A DNA stretch of 30,489 nucleotides from UBA5109 sp964606735 (GTDB lineage: Bacteria > Pseudomonadota > Gammaproteobacteria > Pseudomonadales > Pseudohongiellaceae), in NCBI GenBank assembly GCA_964606735.1, contig CAZSHI010000029.1, positions 1 through 30,489 of the forward strand, in the 5' to 3' direction. The translations under genes were made by a program, and so were the position numbers. Of the stretch, positions 24,502-30,489 are shown in pieces. The notes under the pieces are model-generated. The model was not told where the DNA came from. It made no database searches and saw nothing but the letters and a program-made list of their open reading frames with translations. The stretch's first letter is position 1. The number at the start of each line of letters is the position of its first letter.

Positions 24502-25833
24502 ATGAGCACCCCCATCGTAATACTTCACGGCTGGAGCGACGACAAAGCGTCGTTTCGTAATCTGGCGCAGAAACTCAAACAGAAACTCGAACGTCCGGTC
24601 ACCGATTTGTGGCTGGGGGATTACGTCAGTCTGGATGATGATGTCAAAGTCGATGACATTATCGATGCCATGCAACGCGCCTGGCTGGATGCCGGGCTGG
24701 CTGAAGCGGATGTGGTGATTCATTCTACCGGAGGACTGGTGATCCGCCACTGGATGCACAAATACTACGTGGCAAAAGAAAACAAGCCACCGGTTCGTAA
24801 TCTGGTGATGCTGGCTCCGGCTAATTTCGGTTCACCACTGGCTCATACCGGACGTACGATACTGGGACGCGTTTTCAAGGGTGACAGAAAAGGCGGAAAA
24901 CCCTTTCAGACGGGCACCCATGTACTGAAGTCACTGGAAATGGCCAGTCCCTACACCTGGCAACTGGCAGAAAAAGACCGTTTTGCTCCCAATGCCTTCA
25001 GCAGATTTGGCGTGCGTTGTACGGTGATTGTCGGTAATGCAGGTTATGAAGGTTTACGGTCACTGGCCAACAAGGATGGTTCTGACGGGACGGTATATGT
25101 GGCAACAGCCAATCTGAACTGCGCGCGTTTACCGATCCGGGTCAAGCGTGGGTCCGGCCAATTTGAGGTCGGCAGTGTCGAAGAGGCCAAAGGTGAAACG
25201 GCCTTTTTGTTGCTGGACGGTTTTAATCACGCATCAGTTACGGGCAACAAATCCTGCCCAGCGGCCCTGCTCAATCCGATAGCAAAAGGACTCCAGGTCA
25301 GCCGGGCTGCATTCCCGCAGTGGAAGCGCGATTGTGCAACAGCCACTGCACGGGTGACGAAAAGATATGCCAAAAAACAGCAACGCGAACGGCACGCCTT
25401 TCAGAACCTGGTCGTGCATGTGGTGGATGACCAGGGGCATGAAGTCAGTGATTATGTGATTGAGTTTTATGGCAACTTCAATGAAGAGAATGACAAGCTG
25501 GCATCGGTGTTCAATCAGGACGTGGTCAGGGTGGTGCATGCTTACAGGGATAATGCTGCTTTCCGAAGCTTCATGATAGATATCACGACACTGTTCACTT
25601 ATATTGATGACAAACGGGAAACCCTGCGGATTTCATTGAGTGCTCTGCCGGATGTAAACGAGGAGCGTACGCTGGCAGGCTATCGTACCTTTGAAGATGA
25701 AGACATAGATGCACTGGAAATTCCCTACAGCGAGCTGAGAAAATATTTCAGCGAACACCGGACCCTCTTTGTGGAAATCACGCTACCGCGCTACCAGAAA
25801 GCGGACGTGTTTACGCTGGAAAATCTGAATTAG
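24502..25833 (+). CDS. Lipase-like alpha/beta hydrolase with extra C-terminal domain
   Basis: The first 270 or so of 443 residues form an alpha/beta hydrolase. It has VILHGWSDDKASF at 6-18, the nucleophile Ser75 in VIHSTGGLVIRHW, LAPANFGSPLAHTGR typical of lipase/PGAP1-like proteins, and a His in DGFNHASVTG. The remaining 170 residues are rich in alternating hydrophobic and charged residues (NLVVHVVDD, DYVIEFYG, TLFVEITLPR). They look like a beta-sandwich of unknown kind. There is no signal peptide, so it is probably cytosolic or exported by another route. The ribosome site is GGGACG before the ATG. The gene converges on the ChaN-family gene with four shared bases. Lipid or ester hydrolysis is inferred. 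Confidence 0.75.
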   Translation: MSTPIVILHGWSDDKASFRNLAQKLKQKLERPVTDLWLGDYVSLDDDVKVDDIIDAMQRAWLDAGLAEADVVIHSTGGLVIRHWMHKYYVAKENKPPVRNLVMLAPANFGSPLAHTGRTILGRVFKGDRKGGKPFQTGTHVLKSLEMASPYTWQLAEKDRFAPNAFSRFGVRCTVIVGNAGYEGLRSLANKDGSDGTVYVATANLNCARLPIRVKRGSGQFEVGSVEEAKGETAFLLLDGFNHASVTGNKSCPAALLNPIAKGLQVSRAAFPQWKRDCATATARVTKRYAKKQQRERHAFQNLVVHVVDDQGHEVSDYVIEFYGNFNEENDKLASVFNQDVVRVVHAYRDNAAFRSFMIDITTLFTYIDDKRETLRISLSALPDVNEERTLAGYRTFEDEDIDALEIPYSELRKYFSEHRTLFVEITLPRYQKADVFTLENLN

Positions 25834-26792
25834 AAACTTCTGGGCAGGGATACATCCGTGACAATCACAAAGTCTCCCTGATTGCGCATGTTTTCCTCGT
25901 CAAAGTCCGGGAAGCTGTCACTGTCCATAATCGTGACAAGCAGCGTACTGGTGCCGGGCAGATAGTCTTGCAGATGTTCCGGAATGCCAAGCCCACCGGC
26001 ACTGTGAAAGCTGCCATTGATATGTATGATGGCACCTTGCTCACTTGAGCGTAAATAAGCCGCAATGGACCAGGCCATAGCGGCATCCCACAAGCCCTGG
26101 GCCTGCAGGCTGCGCTCCAGTCGCAAGAGTTGCTCACTTCGCTCCTGTTCGCTCGCTTCGCTGGATTCTTCCGAGCCACTGTGTTCTTCCTGGCTTGCCA
26201 TAAGCGGCATCTGCATCAGCGCCATGAATTTTTCCCGGTATGCCTGGCTGGCATCGGCATAGGGCAGGGGGGGCAGAAATGCCAGCGCCTCTTCGGACAG
26301 ATTCATCAGCGCCTCGATACCTTCGCGTCCCACCAGATTCACGTAACGGCGTGGGGCATTGGCGGCAATGACGACACCCTGCTGTTCACGGGCAAATTCG
26401 ATCAGGTTTTTGTAATCAGGGTCATAATTCGACCAGGCACGGCCACTCTCTTGTAAATGGTTGTCACTGATCAGGCTGCTCAGGTACTCATCCAGTATAA
26501 GCTGTACATCGCGCTCAAACATTTCCAGAGACAGGGCCAGTTCGGGTCGCCATAAGGCCCTGTAGATTTCAGCTTCCAAATAGTGAGCGACCGGATCATT
26601 GTGTGACTCGCCGATAAAGAGCACCTGCCTGTCTGCAGCCGCTTCGAGTAAGCTATCCAGTGTGCTGGCTGTGCCATCACCGCGATAGACTCGATAATGA
26701 TCCGTGCTGATTTCCGGCTGTGATGCGGGGCCAGTGACGACGCAGCCACTCAAGATCAGTGATACCAGCATAATGAAAAGAGAAGGTCGCAT
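25830..26792 (-). CDS. ChaN (Tiki/DUF399) family lipoprotein
   Basis: The 320-residue protein starts with a lipoprotein signal (MRPSLFIMLVSLILSGC, Cys17). It then has the ChaN pattern: LFIGESHNDPVAHYLEAEIY, ELALSLEMFERDVQ, NYDPDYKNLIEFARE, ANAPRRYVNLVGREG and a late HINGSFHSAGGLGIPEHL. Campylobacter ChaN is an iron-regulated haem-binding lipoprotein. Members elsewhere share the Tiki-type putative metalloprotease fold with conserved Glu/His, of unclear function. A Glu/Ser-rich insert lies near 210-225. The ATG at 26792 is chosen because it gives a proper lipobox; an upstream ATG at 26849 would put 19 extra residues before it. Upstream on the minus strand lies a perfect palindrome (26868-26888). 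Confidence 0.85.
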   Translation of the reverse strand: MRPSLFIMLVSLILSGCVVTGPASQPEISTDHYRVYRGDGTASTLDSLLEAAADRQVLFIGESHNDPVAHYLEAEIYRALWRPELALSLEMFERDVQLILDEYLSSLISDNHLQESGRAWSNYDPDYKNLIEFAREQQGVVIAANAPRRYVNLVGREGIEALMNLSEEALAFLPPLPYADASQAYREKFMALMQMPLMASQEEHSGSEESSEASEQERSEQLLRLERSLQAQGLWDAAMAWSIAAYLRSSEQGAIIHINGSFHSAGGLGIPEHLQDYLPGTSTLLVTIMDSDSFPDFDEENMRNQGDFVIVTDVSLPRSF

Positions 26793-26867
26793 AAATCGAC
26801 GAGTCCTGTGAATCAAAAATTCAAGTAAGCTTATTGGAAAAATGGTCATTTGAAAAATCAGGCAAGC

Positions 26868-26888
26868 ATTGGCAATAATATTGCCAAT
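26868..26888. promoter_or_regulatory. Perfect 21-base palindrome, probable operator
   Basis: Arms ATTGGCAATA and TATTGCCAAT are exact complements around a single A. It covers the -35 position of an extended -10 promoter pointing to aacS and lies 76 bases ahead of the divergent lipoprotein gene. I cannot match it to a regulator family I know with confidence. Confidence 0.6.
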
Positions 26889-26924
26889 ACAGAGGTGTGA
26901 TAATTGTTATTAACTCATTGAATT

Positions 26925-26949
26925 CCTGAATTAAATATATTTATTCAGG
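26925..26949. promoter_or_regulatory. AT-rich dyad upstream of aacS
   Basis: CCTGAAT (26925-26931) and ATTCAGG (26943-26949) flank an 11-base AT-only centre that is itself nearly symmetric. It could be an operator or DNA-bending site; there is no T-run to suggest a terminator. Confidence 0.35.
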
Positions 26950-27107
26950 CGACATTGCTACAGTAGTCTGAATTCATCACGATGTGGCTGTGAAACTGAA
27001 TTTTTATGCTACTTGATTTGATATCGACAAAGGCAACTCTGTTTGCGGCGCATGTGTCGGCCAGCTTTTGCAGCATTACCTATTAGCATTGGGATTGATG
27101 GACAATA

Positions 27108-27136
27108 AGCCTTTTGATTGGAAAGATCAAAAAGCT
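27108..27136. promoter_or_regulatory. Dyad 43 bases before aacS
   Basis: AGCCTTTTGAT and ATCAAAAAGCT are complementary at 10 of 11 positions with a 7-base spacer. If the leader is transcribed this would form a hairpin close to the aacS start, which has no visible Shine-Dalgarno sequence. Confidence 0.35.
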
Positions 27137-27178
27137 GTCTGGGAATGGATGATAATCAGATTTAATTAGCATTGAACT

Positions 27179-29137
27179 ATGAACGCTGACACTTCACATT
27201 CAGAACCATTATGGTGCCTGGATAATGATAAGAAAAGACAAACTGAATTGTGGAAGTATGCTGAATCCACCTCCTCCCTTCATCATGCTCTGCCAGATGA
27301 TTATGCTGCCCTGCATCGTTGGTCCCTAGAACATCCCGCTGAGTTTTATTCATCACTCTGGGATTTTCTCGAAATAGTCGGCGATAAGGGCAATGAAGTT
27401 TTTAAGGCAAATAAGGATATTAACAAGGTTAAATTTTTTCAGGGAGCCCAGTTAAATTATGCAGAAAATCTTCTGCAGGATGCAGATGATAAACTGGCCA
27501 TCATAGCTCACCGCGATGATGGTTCCCGTCGCACCTTAACGCGTAAAGAATTATATGATCAGGTATCCCGAATGGTTCAGGCATTACGGGATGCAGGCCT
27601 TGTTGAGGGAGATCGTGTTGCGGCGCTTGTGACAAATGATATCGAAGCCATTATTGCTTATCTGGCTACGGCTGCAATTGGCGCCATCTGGTCATCGTGT
27701 TCACCAGATTTCGGTCCAGGCGCAGCCAGTGACCGTTTATGTCAGGTATCTCCTCAAATTTTGCTAGCGGTTTCCAGTTATACCTATGCCGGCAAGACCT
27801 TTGATACCAGGCCAACTATCAGGGCTATTGCCAGAGGCTGCAAGCTAAACAAGATCATTCTGCTCGGAGAAGACCAAAGTGCTGAGTTAAACGATCTGCC
27901 TGTCATTTCATATACTGAGTGGCTGGCTCCCTATCAGCCTGAAAACATTGCGTTCAAACGTCTGCCTTATGATGCCCCTCTGGCCATTCTGTTTTCTTCA
28001 GGCACAACCGGTCAACCTAAATGCATCATTCATTCTGCCATGGGTTTGTTGCTGCAGCATAAAAAGGAATTAAAGTTGCATTGTGACTTTAAACATAATG
28101 AACGCTTTTTTTATTTTACTACCTGTGGCTGGATGATGTGGAACTGGCAAGTGTCGGGTTTAGCACTTGGGGCGACACTGCTTACCTATGATGGCAATCC
28201 TTTTCACCCGGAGCCTGAACGACTAATCGATTTAATTGATAAGGAAGACATCAGTGTATTTGGTACTTCCGCCAAGTACATTGATGCCTGCCAGAATCTT
28301 GGTCTAACACCCAAGAAAAGCCATAAGCTGGACAGCCTTAAGTTAATTTTATCTACCGGATCACCCTTAATTCCCAGCAGTTTTGATTATATCTATCAGA
28401 TGTGGAAAGCGGATGTTCATCTGGCATCCATTTCCGGAGGCACAGATATATGTGCCTGTTTTCTGGGTGCTAATCCATTGCTACCCGTTCAGCGCGGCGA
28501 ATTACAGTGCCGCATGCTGGGGATGGATGTCGATGTACTTGATACCCAGGGCAAGCCTCTTGCTGGAGCGCCCGGCGAACTGGTATGTCGCAACGCTCAC
28601 CTCTCCATGCCGCTGGGTTTTTGGGGTGATGAGGATGCTTCCCGCTATCATCAGTCTTATTTTTCCCGCTTTCCCGGTCTGTGGGCACATGGCGACTATG
28701 TGGAAGTGCGTAGTTCCGGTGCTTATATCATTCATGGCCGCTCCGATACCACGCTAAACCCTGGCGGTGTCCGTATCGGTACGGCAGAAATTTATCGCCA
28801 GGTGGAAAGCATCCCTGACCTTGAGGAAAGCATTGCCGTTGGCCAGGACTGGCAGGGTGACCAGCGTGTTATTCTTTTTGTTAAATTACGCAAAGGCGTA
28901 GTGCTGGATGATGCCCTTGTCACAAGGATCAAGAAGCAGATTCGGTCCGGGGCGACACCCAGACACGTTCCTGCAAAAATAGTCCAAATTGCTGCCATTC
29001 CCAGAACACGCTCCGGCAAGATATCCGAAGTGGCGGTCAGAGACACCATTCATGGCAGGACAATCGATAATATAGGGGCGCTGGAAAATCCCGAGTGTCT
29101 GGACTTGTACAAAAATTTAGACGTCTTAAATCAATAA
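27179..29137 (+). CDS. aacS: Acetoacetyl-CoA synthetase
   Basis: This ligase activates acetoacetate with ATP and CoA to acetoacetyl-CoA. At 652 residues it has the AacS length and pattern rather than that of acetyl-CoA synthetase. The N-terminus is acetoacetyl-CoA synthetase-like (WSLEHPAEFYSSLWDF). The AMP-binding loop is LFSSGTTGQPKCIIHS at about 270-285. YFTTCGWMMWNWQVSGL and the STGSPL and SGGTDICACF runs are all typical of AacS, and the C-terminal catalytic lysine is in RTRSGKISEV. No ribosome site precedes the ATG. The thiolase gene starts 19 bases after its stop, so they form an operon for acetoacetate use or polyester metabolism. The 5' part is slightly AT-rich compared with the rest of the window. 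Confidence 0.93.
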   Translation: MNADTSHSEPLWCLDNDKKRQTELWKYAESTSSLHHALPDDYAALHRWSLEHPAEFYSSLWDFLEIVGDKGNEVFKANKDINKVKFFQGAQLNYAENLLQDADDKLAIIAHRDDGSRRTLTRKELYDQVSRMVQALRDAGLVEGDRVAALVTNDIEAIIAYLATAAIGAIWSSCSPDFGPGAASDRLCQVSPQILLAVSSYTYAGKTFDTRPTIRAIARGCKLNKIILLGEDQSAELNDLPVISYTEWLAPYQPENIAFKRLPYDAPLAILFSSGTTGQPKCIIHSAMGLLLQHKKELKLHCDFKHNERFFYFTTCGWMMWNWQVSGLALGATLLTYDGNPFHPEPERLIDLIDKEDISVFGTSAKYIDACQNLGLTPKKSHKLDSLKLILSTGSPLIPSSFDYIYQMWKADVHLASISGGTDICACFLGANPLLPVQRGELQCRMLGMDVDVLDTQGKPLAGAPGELVCRNAHLSMPLGFWGDEDASRYHQSYFSRFPGLWAHGDYVEVRSSGAYIIHGRSDTTLNPGGVRIGTAEIYRQVESIPDLEESIAVGQDWQGDQRVILFVKLRKGVVLDDALVTRIKKQIRSGATPRHVPAKIVQIAAIPRTRSGKISEVAVRDTIHGRTIDNIGALENPECLDLYKNLDVLNQ

Positions 29138-29156
29138 ACAAGCATGGTTGCAGACA

Positions 29157-30338
29157 ATGGTAGCAATAGTTTCAGCGCTTAGAACTCCGATTGGGAAATT
29201 TGGCGGCACACTGTGCGATATCCCGGTATCCGAGCTTGGCAGCACGGTCATCAGGGGCCTGTTTGAGCGTTCTGGCTGCCCCATGGGTGAAGTGGATGAA
29301 GTCATCATGGGAAATGTGCTGCAGGCAGGAAGCGGACAGGGGCCTGCCAGACAGGCGGCTATCAATGCAGGACTATCCGAGTCTGTGCCTGCCATGAGTA
29401 TCAATAATATTTGCGGCTCTGGTTTGAAAGCCGTCAACCTGGCGCTTGCCTTGATTCAAAGTGGACAGGCAGATGTCGTGGTGGCCGGTGGTATGGAAAA
29501 TATGAGTGCTGCTCCCTATTTGTTGCCGCAAGCCCGCTGGGGGCAACGTATCGGTAATGGTGAATTAGTAGACAGCATGCTCAATGATGCATTAACAGAT
29601 GCATTCGATGGCTGTCACATGGGAATTACTGCTGAGCGGGTAGCCAGGCAGTTTAATATCAGCCGGGAAGCGCAGGACGAATTTGCCGTCCTCAGTCAGC
29701 AAAGAGCGCAAAAGGCTCAAGAGGCGCAACGCTTTTCAGATGAAATCGTTCCTGTCTTCATTCCCCAGAAAAATGGCGCAGTACTTGAATTTTGCATTGA
29801 TGAATATCCGCGCAAGGATGTCAGTCTGGAAAGTATTGCGTCATTGCGGCCGGCTTTTGATAAAGCCGGTACCGTAACGGCGGCTAATGCCTCGGGCATC
29901 AATGATGGTGCCGCTGCGGTATTACTGGTATCAGACCGGAAACTTAAAGAACTGGGGCTGGTACCGATGGCAACTATCATTGCCACGGCATCTACGGGTG
30001 TTGACCCTAAAATGATGGGCATTGGCCCAATTAGCGCTATCCGGAAATGTTTGGCACAGGGAGAGCTGGCTCTTGAAGACCTTGACCTGATTGAATTGAA
30101 CGAAGCTTTTGCGGCACAGTCGCTTGCTGTTTGCCAGGCATTGAAACTGAACCGGGAAAGGGTCAATGTGAACGGTGGAGCCATTGCACTCGGTCATCCA
30201 GTTGGTGCCAGTGGTGCAAGAATTCTGGTGACATTGATTCATGAGATGCAAAAACGAAAAAACACCTATGGCCTTGCTTCGCTGTGTGTGGGCGGAGGGA
30301 TGGGTGTTGCTACATTGATCAAGCGGTACGTCGCTTAA
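29157..30338 (+). CDS. Acetyl-CoA C-acetyltransferase (thiolase)
   Basis: Biosynthetic-type thiolase that splits acetoacetyl-CoA to two acetyl-CoA or runs in reverse. With the ATG at 29157 it is 393 residues, the usual length. The acylated cysteine is Cys86 in NNICGSGLKA, the His is His347 in GGAIALGHPVGASG, and the second cysteine is Cys377 in LCVGGGMG. A TTG three codons earlier (29148) could also start it but adds nothing to the family alignment. Paired with aacS it completes conversion of acetoacetate to acetyl-CoA. No phaB/phaC or CoA-transferase genes are seen in the window. No clear terminator follows; the next bases hold a weak AACCC/GGGTT dyad without a T-run. Confidence 0.95.
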   Translation: MVAIVSALRTPIGKFGGTLCDIPVSELGSTVIRGLFERSGCPMGEVDEVIMGNVLQAGSGQGPARQAAINAGLSESVPAMSINNICGSGLKAVNLALALIQSGQADVVVAGGMENMSAAPYLLPQARWGQRIGNGELVDSMLNDALTDAFDGCHMGITAERVARQFNISREAQDEFAVLSQQRAQKAQEAQRFSDEIVPVFIPQKNGAVLEFCIDEYPRKDVSLESIASLRPAFDKAGTVTAANASGINDGAAAVLLVSDRKLKELGLVPMATIIATASTGVDPKMMGIGPISAIRKCLAQGELALEDLDLIELNEAFAAQSLAVCQALKLNRERVNVNGGAIALGHPVGASGARILVTLIHEMQKRKNTYGLASLCVGGGMGVATLIKRYVA

Positions 30339-30489
30339 TGGAAATAAAGCAATCCTTCGGCGAACCCATGAGGGGTTAAGGAATGTTGCAGATGATTGAA
30401 ATGGTGCGGACGGAGAGTAAAATTTCCTTCTCCGGGCACCAAAGTCTTCATAACCCGCCTATTTATCAGCTTTACAGACCTTGAGTTCA
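30335..30489 (-). CDS. Possible 3' part of a minus-strand gene cut by the window edge
   Basis: On the minus strand a frame is open from the right edge for about 50 codons to a TAA at 30335-30337, which overlaps the thiolase stop within TTAA. Other convergent pairs in this window end in the same way. The predicted piece is rich in His, Arg and Leu (RPHHFNHLQHS) and unlike any family I know. An open frame this short occurs often by chance, and it overlaps the tRNA-end-like hairpin. Confidence 0.15.
   Translation of the reverse strand, partial: NSRSVKLINRRVMKTLVPGEGNFTLRPHHFNHLQHSLTPHGFAEGLLYFH
30402..30441. repeat. Hairpin whose arms resemble two tRNA 3' ends
   Basis: TGGTGC (30402-30407) and GCACCA (30436-30441) pair exactly, then GGAGA and TCTCC pair after a 4x2 internal loop. 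On the minus strand 30402-30417 reads CTCTCCGTCCGCACCA, identical to the last 16 bases of tRNA-Leu types I remember from pseudomonads. On the plus strand it ends TCCGGGCACCA, as in tRNA-Phe. Neither is a complete tRNA: no T-loop or anticodon arm is present. Confidence 0.4.

Larger units (their letters stand above)
26793..27178. other. AT-rich regulatory gap between chaN-like gene and aacS
   Basis: This 386-base stretch separates divergent genes and holds no convincing gene. Short frames (ATG 27007, 26 codons; ATG 27100, 23 codons) lack ribosome sites. It contains three dyads (listed separately) and an extended -10, TGTGATAAT (26896-26904), facing aacS with the palindrome over its -35 position. 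If that promoter is used the aacS leader is about 270 bases. Confidence 0.6.

Noticed and set aside
27007..27171. Two short frames (26 and 23 codons) before aacS as leader peptides
   Set aside because: No ribosome sites, no regulatory codon runs and no terminator/antiterminator pair; the dyad at 27108-27136 overlaps the second one.

Overview
The window looks like a chromosomal segment of a free-living, probably marine, gammaproteobacterium of roughly 50% GC. The evidence is gene content only: divergent nadC/ampD, aceE-aceF with a two-lipoyl E2, YajQ, FxsA, groES-groEL behind a sigma-32 promoter, and a two-site HexR-type operator. There is no rRNA, complete tRNA, CRISPR array, transposase or phage gene, so finer placement is not supported.

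Layout. (1) 1-6100: nadC (minus) and ampD (plus) diverge from a short shared promoter region; ampD appears leaderless. The pyruvate dehydrogenase genes aceE-aceF follow, behind two palindromes matching the HexR consensus. No E3 (lpd) gene follows aceF. (2) 6240-8941: yajQ, a possible 51-codon small ORF coupled by ATGA to a PLP-dependent group II decarboxylase, and fxsA. (3) 8942-11184: groES-groEL with a heat-shock promoter, a leader hairpin and a strong terminator. (4) 11367-17913: accessory genes, mostly on the minus strand: two exported alpha/beta hydrolases flanking a CPA2 antiporter, a YwqK-like lipoprotein, an AT-rich orphan protein and a CapA-type metallophosphatase-fold protein. (5) 18155-22837: a membrane-anchored coiled-coil protein, a DUF938 methyltransferase, an aldo/keto reductase relative lacking two catalytic residues, and an outer-membrane DUF5916 protein. 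(6) 22935-24462: a decayed patch with a truncated metallo-beta-lactamase-fold gene, an intact-looking class D beta-lactamase with an altered SxV motif, and an unlisted remnant of a TMEM175/DUF1211 channel gene with an in-frame stop. (7) 24502-30489: a lipase-like hydrolase with an extra C-terminal domain, a ChaN-family lipoprotein, then a long AT-rich regulatory gap with three dyads, and an acetoacetyl-CoA synthetase-thiolase pair. The right edge carries a hairpin whose arms resemble tRNA 3' ends.

How the genes fit together. aceEF makes acetyl-CoA from pyruvate, and the HexR-like sites would tie this to sugar-phosphate status. aacS plus thiolase would take acetoacetate to acetoacetyl-CoA and then to acetyl-CoA, or feed the reverse reaction. 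AmpD recycles anhydromuropeptides and in other bacteria silences AmpR-driven beta-lactamase, but the OXA-like gene here is far from it and no regulator gene is visible.

I found no convincing wholly new multi-gene system. The most worthwhile leads are the double HexR operator, the channel remnant, the variant OXA and aldo/keto reductase active sites, the AT-rich orphan, the small coupled ORF, and the undescribed dyads upstream of aacS and at the right edge.
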